DNA of 64,000 nt from Acetobacteraceae bacterium B3987 (GTDB lineage Bacteria; Pseudomonadota; Alphaproteobacteria; Acetobacterales; Acetobacteraceae): NCBI GenBank assembly GCA_026537415.1, contig JAFNMF010000001.1, positions 759,811 to 823,810 on the forward strand, in the 5' to 3' direction. Within the stretch, counting starts at the first letter, position 1, and each line of letters starts with the position of its first letter. The translations under genes were made by a program, and so were the position numbers. This document shows, in pieces, positions 1 to 10,252 of this stretch. The notes under the pieces are model-generated. The model worked only from the letters and a program-made list of their open reading frames with translations, made no database searches and was not told where the DNA came from.

Positions 1-1
1 G

Positions 2-532
2 TTCGTTCAGTTGACAGACTTGCGGAAACGTCTTCCAGCCATTGATCGCCGCATCATTCCCATGTCACCGGGTAAAGGGCAGGCCCAGAAGGAACTGGCA
101 GCCCTCACAGCCCCGGCTCATCAGGCCGCTACCGCTGCCATGGTACAGGCTGCCACGGCTCACTCTCTGCATGAGACTACAGCCAGTGCCGACCACCCGG
201 AGCGCAAAGTCGCACGCCTCCATGCCCGCAAGGATGATGCAGGAGAGGCAGATCGCCAGTTGGAACGGAGTCTGGCACTACTCAGTGCCCAGGATAGTGG
301 TACTCTGCCTCGGCATCACCTTCATGGTACTGCGGATGCCACGGCCATGCCTAATCATCGGAAGCTCCACCCGGTATCTGACCATCTTCACAACGAGTCA
401 ACGGAAGATGTGGCTTGGCACGTTCCTGCCCGCCAGACCGCAAAACGCAGCCATATGAGTGGAATCCGTACAGCCTCGGCCCCTGCGGACGAACCAACCC
501 CGCTTCCCCCGCCCGTCCCTCTAGCGGACTGA
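2..532 (+). CDS. ftsL: Cell division protein FtsL, 3' part (5' end outside window)
   Basis: The frame is open at the left edge, so this is the C-terminal part of a longer gene. The first visible residues (FVQLTDLRKRLP) resemble the end of the FtsL periplasmic region in acetic acid bacteria, and the gene sits directly before ftsI, the usual place of ftsL. The remaining 160 or so residues are a low-complexity tail rich in Ala, His, Pro and Arg with no membrane segment, so the family's single transmembrane helix and coiled coil must lie upstream. A TTG at 11 could be read as a start but probably is not one. FtsL is a bitopic divisome protein that works with FtsB and FtsQ. The identification rests on position plus a short motif and could be wrong. 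Confidence 0.55.
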   Translation, partial: FVQLTDLRKRLPAIDRRIIPMSPGKGQAQKELAALTAPAHQAATAAMVQAATAHSLHETTASADHPERKVARLHARKDDAGEADRQLERSLALLSAQDSGTLPRHHLHGTADATAMPNHRKLHPVSDHLHNESTEDVAWHVPARQTAKRSHMSGIRTASAPADEPTPLPPPVPLAD

Positions 533-569
533 TCTTGCGGCAGCCCTCGCCTGCGTTCCTTCCTTCTTT

Positions 570-2522
570 ATGCCGAGCTTACGCCCCATGGCATCCAGAC
601 CGTCCCACAAGACCAACAAACCGGACCCGGAACACGGGCCATCGGGGAAGCCATCTCTGCTAGGCCGTATCAGAAACTGGTGGAACGAACGCAGACAAAA
701 CCCCATGAGCTGGCTGGAGAAAAGTCGTAACCGGTTAGTCTATCTCGGTATGGGGTTTCTCTTTCTTTATGGTGGCGTGGCCCTAAAAGCACTTTTTGCG
801 ACCATCCTGGCCCCTATGGCCCCTTTGCCAAACCAGATTGGCAGCACCATACCAGAAATCCCCCACCCCGACCCCAAAGCCATGGCGGGTAATGGTTTCG
901 TACTTCCTGACATAAAACGTGCAAGCATTGTGGACCGCAACGGGCAGCCATTGGCACTCTCACTACCCGTTGTACAGGTTTACGCTAATCCTATGGAGAT
1001 CATCGAGCCCGAGGATGTCGCCAAGAAACTCCGTACGGTTCTGCCTGACCTCAACATGGCAGAAACTGTCCGCCGTCTAAAACAGAAAAAGCAATTCGTC
1101 TATCTCGCTCGCAATATCGCCCCGACAGATGAGCTAGCTATCAATAATCTGGGGATTCCCGGCATCTATTTCGAAAATGGCGAACAGCGTCATTATCCAC
1201 TGGGGAATGTTGCCGCTCAAATTCTCGGCAGTGTGGATATAGACAATCACGGTATCGCCGGGGTCGAAAAGTTCTTTAACCAACGCCTTCTAGAAGACCA
1301 TACGCCCCTGCGCCTCTCCATTGATGCCCGGGTGCAGGCTGCCGTCCGGGATGAACTCAATGATGCAAAACTACGCTTTCGGGCGATTGGTGCCTCGGCC
1401 ATCCTAATGGATGTCCATACCGGGGAAATACTGGCCATAGTCAGTCTCCCGGATTACGACGCCAACAACTTTGCCCATGCCTCAGACGATGCCCGGTTCA
1501 ACCGGGCCGTAACGGGTATGTATGAGCCAGGCTCTACCTTCAAACTTCAAACGGCTGCCATGGCGTTGGAACTCGGCGTAGCCCATCCTTGGGACCAGTT
1601 CTCCACGATTCCCATCCATGTTGGACGCTTCAAAATATCCGACCTCAAAACAGACCATTTCGCCCCGTGGCTGGCTCTGCCTTCTGTCATGGCCTATTCC
1701 TCCAACCCGGCCTCGGCCCATATCGCACTGGATGTCGGGCGGGAACGCCAGCATAACTGGCTAAAAAACATGGGTTTTCTGGACCGTGTGCCTGTCGAGC
1801 TGCCCGAAGCGGGACGACCTCTGGTGCCATCCCTTAAAAACTGGGGCGAAACCACAGTCATGACGGTCGGCTTCGGTCATGGTGTGGCGGAATCTCCACT
1901 AGCCATTGTCCGAGGAACAGCCTGCACCGGCAATGGTGGCTATCTCGTCACCCCCACCCTACTAGCTCATGAACATCTCAATGATAATGTCGTCATGGCC
2001 GAGGAGCAAAAGGGGCCGCACCTGATTTCCGCCAAGAACTCCGAACTGCTCCGCCGTATTCTCCGCCTCGTCGTGACCAAAGGCATCGGCAAGAAAGCCG
2101 AAAGCCCCGGCTATCTTGTTGGCGGAAAGACCGGAACGGCAGAAAAAATCGGCGCGCATGGGGGCTATCTGAAACATGTCAACATTACAGCCTTTACGGG
2201 CATGTTCCCCATGAATGACCCCAAATATGCCCTCTATGTCATGCTGGATGCCCCACAGGGCACAGCAGAAACGCACGGCTGGACGACAGCCGGCTGGATT
2301 GCCGCCCCCACATTCTCCCGCATCGTGACACGCACAGCCCCTATGCTGGGGCTTTTCCCGCTGGAGCCAGATAAAGCCCAACAGATTGATGACCAGCTTG
2401 CCCTACCGCTAACGCCACCAGTTCCACCCGGTGTCCGTCATCCACTTGGCCCCGGGAACGACCCGGGAGCCGCTACGGTCAACCGTCTAGCGGTCAAGCA
2501 TGGTGCCCCGCACGCACACTGA
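570..2522 (+). CDS. ftsI: Penicillin-binding protein FtsI (PBP3), septal transpeptidase
   Basis: Septal peptidoglycan transpeptidase of the inner membrane, periplasmic catalytic domain. A 650-residue class B PBP, somewhat longer than typical because of a basic cytoplasmic N-terminus before one transmembrane segment at about residues 52-75 (LVYLGMGFLFLYGG). The dimerisation domain follows, then the transpeptidase domain with all three active-site motifs: S322-T-F-K325, S377-S-N379 and K520-T-G522. ATG codons at 588 and 706 are alternative starts; 570 is the longest. It follows ftsL by 37 bases and runs into the murE leader. FtsI crosslinks the lipid II product of the mur and mra genes downstream and is expected to act with FtsW, encoded in the same cluster. 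Confidence 0.96.
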   Translation: MPSLRPMASRPSHKTNKPDPEHGPSGKPSLLGRIRNWWNERRQNPMSWLEKSRNRLVYLGMGFLFLYGGVALKALFATILAPMAPLPNQIGSTIPEIPHPDPKAMAGNGFVLPDIKRASIVDRNGQPLALSLPVVQVYANPMEIIEPEDVAKKLRTVLPDLNMAETVRRLKQKKQFVYLARNIAPTDELAINNLGIPGIYFENGEQRHYPLGNVAAQILGSVDIDNHGIAGVEKFFNQRLLEDHTPLRLSIDARVQAAVRDELNDAKLRFRAIGASAILMDVHTGEILAIVSLPDYDANNFAHASDDARFNRAVTGMYEPGSTFKLQTAAMALELGVAHPWDQFSTIPIHVGRFKISDLKTDHFAPWLALPSVMAYSSNPASAHIALDVGRERQHNWLKNMGFLDRVPVELPEAGRPLVPSLKNWGETTVMTVGFGHGVAESPLAIVRGTACTGNGGYLVTPTLLAHEHLNDNVVMAEEQKGPHLISAKNSELLRRILRLVVTKGIGKKAESPGYLVGGKTGTAEKIGAHGGYLKHVNITAFTGMFPMNDPKYALYVMLDAPQGTAETHGWTTAGWIAAPTFSRIVTRTAPMLGLFPLEPDKAQQIDDQLALPLTPPVPPGVRHPLGPGNDPGAATVNRLAVKHGAPHAH

Positions 2523-2562
2523 ACCCCAATTCCATTACTGCCCCATCGTGAAGGCCTCCACC

Positions 2563-4050
2563 ATGAAACTGTCCTCCCTGCTCCGCCACCATGATTTTAC
2601 CAGAGACCTCATCCGGGATCCGGAAATCTCCAGCATCACAGCCGATAGTCGAAAAGCAGGAACAGGCTGCATTTTCGTGGCACTGAAAGGCACGAAGCAG
2701 GATGGACGTCACTTCATCCCTCTGGCCATCGCCCAAGGTGCTGCTGTGATAGTTCTGGCAGATGAGGCGGGTCATCACCACCTGCCAGAACAAACAGAAA
2801 ATGGTCATACGGCTCTCATCATCACACTACCCGACCCCGCCCGTTTTCTGGCCCGTTCGGCAGCCCTTCTGGCTGGCTCGCAACCGGACCATATCGCTGC
2901 CATTACTGGTACAAATGGCAAAAGCAGCACAGCAGATTTCCTCCGCCAGCTCCATCAGCTACGCCATGAAAAAGCTGCCAGTCTTGGCACTCTGGGGCTT
3001 ATCAGTGATGTGGACCTTCCCCCTCTGCCATCCCTGACAACACCAGATGCCGTCACCCTTGCGGACACGCTTGCTGCCCTCAAGGCTCATGGCGTCAATC
3101 ATGTTGCGCTGGAGGCCTCATCTCATGGGCTTCAGCAGCACCGGCTGGATGGTGTTGCGGTTACGGCAGCGGCATTCTCCAACCTCACACGGGACCATCT
3201 GGACTATCACCACACGCTGGAAGCCTACCGGCAGGCCAAGTTGTATCTCTTTGAAACGCTACTGCCCGAAGGAGGGCGGGCCGTCATCAATAGCGACATG
3301 GATGCCGAAAGCTACAAAGCCCTTTGTGAAATTGCCGCACGCCGGAAACTGAACCTCCGCACGGTCGGCGCAACGGGAAAGACCATCCGCCTTGTTGAGG
3401 CCACCCCCACGCCGCAGGGTATGGACCTGACGTTGGAGCTTCATGGCCGTGCCCTACCTTCGCTGCATTTCCCGCTTCCGGGCCGCTTTCAGGCGGAAAA
3501 TGCTCTGCTGGCAGCCGCTCTTTGTTGGGATAATGGCAGAGACGCTGAACCGGTCATCGCCCTGCTGCCGCATCTGAAAGGCGTACCGGGCCGCTGCGAA
3601 CCCGTTGCCCATCTGCCCAACGGGGCCTGCGCCTATGTGGATTACGCCCACACACCGGATGCTCTGGAACATGTCCTGCTCAGCCTGCGTCCTCACGCCA
3701 GTGGCAGGCTGGTGGTCGTCTTCGGGGCTGGTGGAGACCGTGACAGGGGCAAACGCCCGCTCATGGGGCAGATTGCCGCCCATCTCGCCGATGAGGTCAT
3801 CATCACCGATGACAACCCCCGCAGCGAAGAACCCGCTTCCATCCGGGCTGAAATTCTTGCCACGGCCTCGCAGGCAAAAGAGATAGGCGACCGTAAAGAA
3901 GCCATCCGTACAGCTCTTGCAGGGCTGAAAGCAGGCGATGTTCTGCTCATCGCCGGGAAAGGCCATGAGACAGGCCAGATCATCAAGGGCGAGACCCACC
4001 CGTTTGATGACCGCACCATCACCGCTACTCTTGCAAAGGAGCTTGCCTGA
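2563..4050 (+). CDS. murE: UDP-MurNAc-tripeptide synthetase MurE (meso-DAP adding)
   Basis: Cytoplasmic ATP-dependent ligase that adds the third stem-peptide residue to UDP-MurNAc-L-Ala-D-Glu. The Mur-ligase P-loop GTNGKSS lies at residues 116-122, and the C-terminal domain carries D417-N-P-R420, the motif that marks meso-diaminopimelate specificity rather than lysine. At 495 residues it has the usual length. I chose ATG 2563 (MKLSSLLRHHD) because a GTG at 2500 would add 21 non-conserved residues and overlap ftsI. Its stop overlaps the murF start by one base (TGATG), indicating translational coupling within the dcw operon. Confidence 0.95.
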   Translation: MKLSSLLRHHDFTRDLIRDPEISSITADSRKAGTGCIFVALKGTKQDGRHFIPLAIAQGAAVIVLADEAGHHHLPEQTENGHTALIITLPDPARFLARSAALLAGSQPDHIAAITGTNGKSSTADFLRQLHQLRHEKAASLGTLGLISDVDLPPLPSLTTPDAVTLADTLAALKAHGVNHVALEASSHGLQQHRLDGVAVTAAAFSNLTRDHLDYHHTLEAYRQAKLYLFETLLPEGGRAVINSDMDAESYKALCEIAARRKLNLRTVGATGKTIRLVEATPTPQGMDLTLELHGRALPSLHFPLPGRFQAENALLAAALCWDNGRDAEPVIALLPHLKGVPGRCEPVAHLPNGACAYVDYAHTPDALEHVLLSLRPHASGRLVVVFGAGGDRDRGKRPLMGQIAAHLADEVIITDDNPRSEEPASIRAEILATASQAKEIGDRKEAIRTALAGLKAGDVLLIAGKGHETGQIIKGETHPFDDRTITATLAKELA

Positions 4051-5459
4051 TGCCCACCAGCCTCTGGACCAGTAGAGAACTCCGTGACGCCACTCAGGGA
4101 GAGCTTTCCGGTGACGTGCAGGTGCATGGCGTCTGTATTGATACACGCACCTTACAGCCCGGCGATCTCTTCATCGCTCTGATCGGCCATAATTCAGATG
4201 GGCACCGCTATCTGAAGCAGGCACTGGAAGCCGGAGCCAGCTGCGTGATGGCTCATGATAAATCCGCCATTGCTGAAGCTGGCCTGACGGATGATCCCCG
4301 CCTGCTGAAAGTCACTGACACCATGCAGGCACTGGAAGCTCTGGGACGTTACAGACGGTCACAGTTTCAGGGCAAGGTCATTGCCATTACGGGAAGCGTG
4401 GGAAAGACAACCACCAAGAACATGCTGGCTACGGCCCTTGCGCCTTATGGAAAGGTCCATGCCTCCGTGGCTTCCTTCAACAACCATTGGGGAGTCCCAC
4501 TGACCCTCGCTCGCCTACCGAAAGAAGCCGACTTCTGCATCAGTGAAGTGGGCATGAACCATCCCGGTGAAATCGCCCCACTGGCAGCCCAGATACGCCC
4601 GGATATCGGCATCATCTCCACCATTGGCAACGCCCATCTGGGCCATATGGGCAGCATTGATGCCATTGCGACAGAAAAGGCCGCCCTGTTCGCCGCCCTG
4701 CCTGCCTCTGGCATCGCTCTATGCCCGGAAGGCTCGCAAGGTCTTGCCTGTTTGAAAGCCGCCCTGCCCAATGGCGTATCCCTCTGGCAGGTGGGCACGA
4801 CCAAGCAGGCCACCTGCCAAATGACAGGTCTCACCTGCACGGCAGAAGGCAGTCGTTTCCATCTACTCACACCACAGGGTGAAACCGATGTGGAGTTGAC
4901 TGCCCCCGGCCCCCATCTGGCCCGCAATGCGGCGCTGGCTCTGGGCGTCATTGCCGCACTGGGTCTCCCCCCGGCAGCTGGTGCCAATGCTCTGCGCCAT
5001 TTCCTCCCCGAGGCCGGACGGGGCCAGCAACGCCTGTTACCCGGTAATGTCACTCTGCTGGATGAGAGCTACAACGCCTCCGGCCCCAGCATCTGCGCCG
5101 CCATCGAAACGCTGGCTCTCATGCCAGCCGGACGCCATCTCGCTGCTCTGGGCGACATCAGAGAACTGGGCCAATTTGCCGATGCCGAACACCGTGCCCT
5201 CGCTGAGCCGTTAATAAAACATGACATTCTAACATTCTGCTGCGGTTCACATATGAAATCCCTTTACGAAGCCCTTCCTCCTTCCCTACAGGGGGGCTAT
5301 GCTGAAACCTCGACCCAGCTGGCCTCTCTACTGCAACCCGCCCTGCGAGATGGGGATGTGCTGCTCGTAAAGGGAAGTCTGGGCAGTAACATGCGTGCCC
5401 TCATTGCGCTGCTGGAGCAGCCTGTACCCGCAACATCCCACGCCCCAGAGTCCGCCTGA
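4050..5459 (+). CDS. murF: UDP-MurNAc-tripeptide:D-Ala-D-Ala ligase MurF
   Basis: Adds the D-Ala-D-Ala dipeptide made by Ddl to the MurE product, completing UDP-MurNAc-pentapeptide in the cytoplasm. A 469-residue Mur ligase with P-loop GSVGKTT at residues 115-121, a conserved [12 protein letters not shown] stretch and a C-terminal [11 protein letters not shown] segment typical of MurF. Start and stop overlap the neighbouring murE and mraY genes by one base each. Codon use matches the flanking genes and nothing is missing. Confidence 0.96.
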   Translation: MPTSLWTSRELRDATQGELSGDVQVHGVCIDTRTLQPGDLFIALIGHNSDGHRYLKQALEAGASCVMAHDKSAIAEAGLTDDPRLLKVTDTMQALEALGRYRRSQFQGKVIAITGSVGKTTTKNMLATALAPYGKVHASVASFNNHWGVPLTLARLPKEADFCISEVGMNHPGEIAPLAAQIRPDIGIISTIGNAHLGHMGSIDAIATEKAALFAALPASGIALCPEGSQGLACLKAALPNGVSLWQVGTTKQATCQMTGLTCTAEGSRFHLLTPQGETDVELTAPGPHLARNAALALGVIAALGLPPAAGANALRHFLPEAGRGQQRLLPGNVTLLDESYNASGPSICAAIETLALMPAGRHLAALGDIRELGQFADAEHRALAEPLIKHDILTFCCGSHMKSLYEALPPSLQGGYAETSTQLASLLQPALRDGDVLLVKGSLGSNMRALIALLEQPVPATSHAPESA

Positions 5460-6550
5460 TGCTCTTCAACCTTCTTGCTGCACCTTCTTCCTCCCACGGC
5501 GGCCTGCTCAATCTGCTGCATTACATGACCTTCCGGGCCGGATGCGCCTGCCTGACAGCACTGGTAATCTCCCTGCTGCTCGGTAAGCCGTTCATTGCCC
5601 AACTCAAGCGCATCCAGCGGCAGGGACAGCCCATCCGTGCCCTCGGGCCAGAACGGCACATACTGGAAAAAGCAGGCACCCCCACCATGGGCGGCGGCCT
5701 CATCCTTTTCTCTCTAACCTGCTCCACCCTACTCTGGGCTGATCTATATGACGGATTCGTCTGGGCTGTCTTGCTGACAACATTGGGGTTCGGTGCCATC
5801 GGCTTTGCGGATGACTATCTCAAGCTGGCGAAAGGCAACAGCAAAGGCGTCTCCAAGAAAGTCCGACTGGGCGGAGAGTTCCTGATCTCCTGCCTCGCCG
5901 GTATTGCCATGGAGGCCCTGACGCCGCCCGACCTACGCAATGCTGTGGCCTTTCCTTTTGCCAAGACATTCGTCCTGCATCTGGGCTATGTCTTCCCGCT
6001 CTTTGCGATGGTGACGATCACCGGCTTCGGCAATGCCGTGAACCTGACGGACGGGCTGGATGGACTGGCGACCGTACCCTCCATCATTGCCGCCCTCGTC
6101 TTTGCTCTGATTGCCTATCTAGTCGGCAACCATGTGTTTGCGGACTACCTCCAGCTCCATCACGTCCCCGGCACAGGGGAACTCAGCATCTTCTGTGCCG
6201 CCCTGATCGGGGCCGGGCTGGGCTTCCTCTGGTTCAATGCTCCCCCAGCAGAAGTCTTCATGGGAGATACCGGGTCTCTGGCCCTAGGCGGTGCCCTCGG
6301 TGCCGTAGCTGTCGCCGTGAAGCATGAACTGGTCCTTTGCCTCGTTGGCGGGCTGTTTGTGGTGGAGACGATTTCCGTCATTATTCAGGTCTTTTGGTTC
6401 CGCCGAACGGGGAAGCGCATCTTCCTCATGGCCCCGCTGCATCACCATTTTGAAAAGAAAGGCTGGCAGGAACCGAAGATTGTCGTCCGCTTCTGGATTA
6501 TCGCCATCATTCTGGGGCTGTGTGGTCTCGCCACACTGAAGCTGCGCTGA
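5459..6550 (+). CDS. mraY: Phospho-N-acetylmuramoyl-pentapeptide transferase MraY
   Basis: Integral membrane enzyme that moves phospho-MurNAc-pentapeptide from UDP to undecaprenyl phosphate, giving lipid I. The 363-residue protein is strongly hydrophobic with about ten helices. It has the family motifs GFADDYLK (Mg-binding aspartates), [23 protein letters not shown] and the C-terminal [13 protein letters not shown]. The start at 5459 overlaps the murF stop and begins MLFNLL. A later ATG (MTFRAG, near 5525) would lose conserved N-terminal sequence. Confidence 0.97.
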   Translation: MLFNLLAAPSSSHGGLLNLLHYMTFRAGCACLTALVISLLLGKPFIAQLKRIQRQGQPIRALGPERHILEKAGTPTMGGGLILFSLTCSTLLWADLYDGFVWAVLLTTLGFGAIGFADDYLKLAKGNSKGVSKKVRLGGEFLISCLAGIAMEALTPPDLRNAVAFPFAKTFVLHLGYVFPLFAMVTITGFGNAVNLTDGLDGLATVPSIIAALVFALIAYLVGNHVFADYLQLHHVPGTGELSIFCAALIGAGLGFLWFNAPPAEVFMGDTGSLALGGALGAVAVAVKHELVLCLVGGLFVVETISVIIQVFWFRRTGKRIFLMAPLHHHFEKKGWQEPKIVVRFWIIAIILGLCGLATLKLR

Positions 6551-7899
6551 TGACAACCTCACCTTCTTCCCCCACACCATGGCCTGCTGCTCTGCTGGCT
6601 GGTCAGCATTACGCAGTCTGCGGTCTGGGCCGCAATGGGGCTGCTGTTGTGCAAGCCCTACTGGGTATGGGAGCAACCGTTCAGGCATGGGATGACAATA
6701 AGCCTGAACTGCCTGCCCCTCTCTCCAGCCATCCCCGCCTGACACTTGCTCCCCTTACGGACCTGACAGGCATGAAGGCCCTGATCCTGTCACCGGGCAT
6801 TCCCCATCACCTGCCCAGACCACATCCCACGGCCCTGCTGGCACAGGAACAGCATGTCCCCATCCTTTCCGATGCAGAACTGCTCTGGCAGGTCGTGCGT
6901 AAAGCGGGTTCAAATGCCCGCTTCGTCTCCATTACGGGGACCAACGGCAAATCCACCACCACGGCCCTGCTGACCCATATCCTCACACAGACGGGCATTC
7001 CGGCTTGCTGCGGGGGTAATTTTGGTACGGCTTCCCTCGCCCTGCCCGCCCTGGGGAATGATGGCGTCTATGTCATCGAAATGTCGTCCTACATGCTGGA
7101 ACGGCTGAAGGACTACCATGCCTGCGCTGCCGCCCTTCTCAATCTAACACCAGACCATCTGGACCGGCATGGTTCCATGCAGGGCTATCTAGAGGCCAAG
7201 GCACATGTTTTTGACAACATGACCACAGGCGACCTTGCCATTCTGGGGGAAGACGCCTCATGGGCGGATACCCTGCGCCAGCGGCTGGATAGACAAGGCG
7301 TAACCGTACAGACACTCACCATCGCGCAGGCTGTTCCTGAAGCAGACGCCCCTTTCCTACCGGGGCAGCATAACGCCCAGAATATCGAGACCTGCCGGGT
7401 CATTGCCCGGCACCTTGGCCTTTCTGAAGAGCAAATCGCTGCGGGTATCAGAAGCTTCACCGGGCTGGATCACCGCCTCCAGCTCGTAGCACAGGCTGAT
7501 GGAATCAGCTTCATCAATGATAGTAAAGCCACCAACGCCGAGGCCAGTTTCCATGCGCTGAGGGCCTTTCCCAAAAGCCTGTGGATTGCCGGAGGCACCG
7601 CCAAGGAAGGCGGCATCACCAGTCTTGCACCGCTTTTCGGCCATGTGCGCCGGGCCTTCCTCATCGGGCAGGATGCGCCGCTGCTGGCCAATACGTTGGC
7701 AGCGCATGGCGTTCCCTTCGAAATCAGCAAAACGCTGGAAGAGGCGACCCGTGCCGCATGGGCTTTCGCCCGGACGCAGGAAGCTTTACCTATCCTGCTC
7801 TCCCCGGCCTGTGCCAGTTTTGACCAGTTCCGCAATTTCGAGGAACGAGGCACCAGCTTTGCAACATTGGCCCGCCGTCTCTGTGCGGAGGAACCCTGA
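6550..7899 (+). CDS. murD: UDP-MurNAc-L-Ala:D-Glu ligase MurD
   Basis: Cytoplasmic ligase adding D-glutamate to UDP-MurNAc-L-Ala. The N-terminal Rossmann domain starts with [17 protein letters not shown], followed by P-loop GTNGKST (residues 130-136) and the central-domain signature [11 protein letters not shown]. At 449 residues it is typical. I chose ATG 6550 because it shares one base with the mraY stop codon; the reading frame extends ten codons further up to a non-ATG codon inside mraY. The C-terminal [19 protein letters not shown] is also diagnostic. Confidence 0.96.
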   Translation: MTTSPSSPTPWPAALLAGQHYAVCGLGRNGAAVVQALLGMGATVQAWDDNKPELPAPLSSHPRLTLAPLTDLTGMKALILSPGIPHHLPRPHPTALLAQEQHVPILSDAELLWQVVRKAGSNARFVSITGTNGKSTTTALLTHILTQTGIPACCGGNFGTASLALPALGNDGVYVIEMSSYMLERLKDYHACAAALLNLTPDHLDRHGSMQGYLEAKAHVFDNMTTGDLAILGEDASWADTLRQRLDRQGVTVQTLTIAQAVPEADAPFLPGQHNAQNIETCRVIARHLGLSEEQIAAGIRSFTGLDHRLQLVAQADGISFINDSKATNAEASFHALRAFPKSLWIAGGTAKEGGITSLAPLFGHVRRAFLIGQDAPLLANTLAAHGVPFEISKTLEEATRAAWAFARTQEALPILLSPACASFDQFRNFEERGTSFATLARRLCAEEP

Positions 7900-7901
7900 T
7901 A

Positions 7902-9104
7902 ATGGCCCTCGCCGACCGTACCGACAGTTCCCAGAAAGCCCAATGGTGGCGTAGCCTCGACCGTGTCAGCCTAAGCTGTGTCGGCGTGCTGATCGCACTG
8001 GGCTACATCCTCATGCTAGCTGCCAGCCCTGCCGTAGCGCACCGCATCGGGGCCTCCCGGAATATGTTCATCCTCAAGCAGGTGGTCTTTCTAGCCCTTG
8101 CCAGTTCGGTCGTTGTTATAACATCACGGTTCAGCCCCCGCATGATCGGGCGCATTGCCGTCATGGGGGGAATCGTTGCCCTTGGAGCCACATTTCTAAC
8201 CCTTGTCCACGGTATGGAGATTAAGGGAGCCAGGCGCTGGATCGCCCTACCTCTTATGTCCGTTCAGCCATCTGAATTTCTCAAGCCCTGTTTTGCCGTC
8301 GTGACAGGCCTGCTACTGAGCCTGCGCCATACTCTGAGGCTTTCCAATGGCTGGCGTTTCCCGGGGCGGCTGGTGGCCTGCGGGGTTTATGTCGTCATTG
8401 CCGCCCTGCTTCAGGCCCAGCCGGATATCGGGATGCTGTCCGTCATCAGCATGGTATTCATCACACAGCTTTTCATTGATGGCCTGCCCATCGTCGTTTT
8501 CGGAATGCTCGTTTCAGCCGCAATGGGAGCCTTTGGTGTGGCCTATCTGGTATTCGACCACGTTCATTCCCGCGTGCAACGCTTTCTGCACCCGGATGTA
8601 GGGGACCATTACCAGATTGATACCTCTATGCGGGCCTTCGGCAATGGAGGTCTGCTAGGCCGAGGACCGGGTGAAGGCCGGGTGAAAGACCTGCTGCCCG
8701 ATGCCCATGCTGATTTCGTCTTCTCCGTAGCGGGTGAAGAGTATGGTTTCGTGATGTGTCTCTTCATCATCGCCATGTTTACCATACTAGTCTTTTCTAC
8801 ACTCAACCGCCTTCTGGAAGAAAAAAAGCCTTATATTATCCTCTCCGCAAGCGGACTGATTACCGGGTTCGGCCTACAAGCCTTCGTGAATATGGGTTCG
8901 TCTCTGCATCTCATCCCCACCAAAGGGATGACGCTACCTTTCATTTCCTACGGGGGAAGTTCGGCCCTCTCCGTAGCCCTGACCATTGGTATGGTTCTGG
9001 CATTGACCCGCCATCGTGTAGAGGCAGGCCCCTTTACACCGGACCCATCTCCAATCGAAACAGTCCCCCGTCTCACTACGTCATCCTCAAAGGATCACAT
9101 TTAA
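7902..9104 (+). CDS. ftsW: Lipid II polymerase / divisome protein FtsW
   Basis: Polytopic SEDS-family glycosyltransferase that polymerises lipid II at the septum together with FtsI. The 400-residue protein has around ten hydrophobic helices after a short charged N-terminus. SEDS hallmarks include GARRWI, QPSEFLKP, QAQPDIGM, the GPGEGRVKDLLPDAHADFVFSVAGEEYG loop and a C-terminal TKGMTLPFISYGGSSAL. It begins two bases after murD and its stop overlaps the murG start by one base. Confidence 0.96.
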   Translation: MALADRTDSSQKAQWWRSLDRVSLSCVGVLIALGYILMLAASPAVAHRIGASRNMFILKQVVFLALASSVVVITSRFSPRMIGRIAVMGGIVALGATFLTLVHGMEIKGARRWIALPLMSVQPSEFLKPCFAVVTGLLLSLRHTLRLSNGWRFPGRLVACGVYVVIAALLQAQPDIGMLSVISMVFITQLFIDGLPIVVFGMLVSAAMGAFGVAYLVFDHVHSRVQRFLHPDVGDHYQIDTSMRAFGNGGLLGRGPGEGRVKDLLPDAHADFVFSVAGEEYGFVMCLFIIAMFTILVFSTLNRLLEEKKPYIILSASGLITGFGLQAFVNMGSSLHLIPTKGMTLPFISYGGSSALSVALTIGMVLALTRHRVEAGPFTPDPSPIETVPRLTTSSSKDHI

Positions 9105-10213
9105 TGAAACATGCAACAATTCTCATTGCCGCTGGAGGTACTGGCGGACATTTCTTTCCCGCAGAAGCACTGGGGGCAGAGCTTCAACGTCGGGGGCATC
9201 AAACCATCCTCGTAACTGATGCCCGCAACACCCGGGCAGGGCTGGGTACCTTTGCAAACAGTCCCCGCTACGTTCTCAAAAGCAGTGGCGTGGCCGGGAA
9301 AAAGCCTCTCGACAAGCTCAAAGGTATAGCTCGCCTGCTATGGAGCTGCCTTGGCGGCCGCCAAATCGTGGCCGGATACCGGCCAGCTGCTGTTGTCGGG
9401 TTCGGCGGGTATCCATCCATTCCTCCCCTGCTGAGTAGCCGCCTGATGATAGGCAAACGCCCAGCTCTCATCATCCACGAAGGCAATGCCATCCTTGGGC
9501 AAGCCAATGCCCTACTGGCCCGTTTTAGTGATGCCATCGCCACATCCTACCCACGGGTGGCCCGCTTGCCGGCCGGTCGGAAGGTCATGCAGACAGGCAT
9601 GCCGGTTCGTCCCTCCATCGAGGCTCTGGCCGATACAGAATACAACGCCCCGGATATGTTCAGTAATGAGCCAATCAATCTGCTTGTCTGGGGAGGCTCA
9701 CTAGGGGCAGAGATTTTCAGCTCCGTTGTTCCTCAGGCCCTTTGCAATCTGCCAGCATCCTTCCGCTTCCGGCTCCATGTGACCCAGCAGGCCCACAAGG
9801 ACATGGTCCCTGTCCTGTCCGGCATTTATGAACAGGTCGGCATCAAAGCAAATGTCACGCCTTTCATTGACGACGTGGCTGCTGAGCTAGAAAAAGCCCA
9901 TCTCGTCATCGGACGTGCCGGTGGCTCCTCCGTGGCAGAGCTGGCCATGGCAGGGCGTCCATCCATCCTTGTGCCACTCCCCATTGCGGCCTCTGATGAA
10001 CAAGGGGTCAATGCGCAGGCCATGGAGCGGGCCGGTGGGGGTTGGATGGTCCGTCAGCGTGACTTCTCCTCCCCTGCACTATGCGAGCATCTGACGCACC
10101 TCTTCACCAATCCTGATGAGCTGAAACGAGCAGCAGAAGGTGCCCGCAATCTTCAGCAACGCCGGGCCGCCGAAAAATTGGCTGATCTGGTTGAAACGAC
10201 CATCAAAGCCTGA
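9104..10213 (+). CDS. murG: Lipid II synthase MurG (UDP-GlcNAc transferase)
   Basis: Peripheral inner-membrane GT28 enzyme that adds GlcNAc to lipid I to form lipid II. The 369-residue protein opens with ILIAAGGTGGHFFPAEALG, the glycine-rich loop of the acceptor domain, and carries GFGGYPS, HEGNAILGQAN and the donor-site stretch GRAGGSSVAELAMAGRPSILVPLP. ATG 9104 overlaps the ftsW stop. The same frame is open back to 8756, but that extension lies within ftsW and is not MurG-like. A 39-base gap separates it from murC. Confidence 0.96.
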   Translation: MKHATILIAAGGTGGHFFPAEALGAELQRRGHQTILVTDARNTRAGLGTFANSPRYVLKSSGVAGKKPLDKLKGIARLLWSCLGGRQIVAGYRPAAVVGFGGYPSIPPLLSSRLMIGKRPALIIHEGNAILGQANALLARFSDAIATSYPRVARLPAGRKVMQTGMPVRPSIEALADTEYNAPDMFSNEPINLLVWGGSLGAEIFSSVVPQALCNLPASFRFRLHVTQQAHKDMVPVLSGIYEQVGIKANVTPFIDDVAAELEKAHLVIGRAGGSSVAELAMAGRPSILVPLPIAASDEQGVNAQAMERAGGGWMVRQRDFSSPALCEHLTHLFTNPDELKRAAEGARNLQQRRAAEKLADLVETTIKA

Positions 10214-10252
10214 TTATCTGCCTCTATCCACCCCCTGCCGGAGTTCCCCCTG

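Noticed and set aside
42-458. Alternative frame at the start of the window
   Set aside because: Contains many rare codons and random-looking sequence. The overlapping frame that is open at the edge fits an FtsL end and the local codon use better.
8756-9103. N-terminal extension of murG
   Set aside because: Open frame, but it lies inside ftsW and bears no MurG similarity; the conserved start is at 9104.
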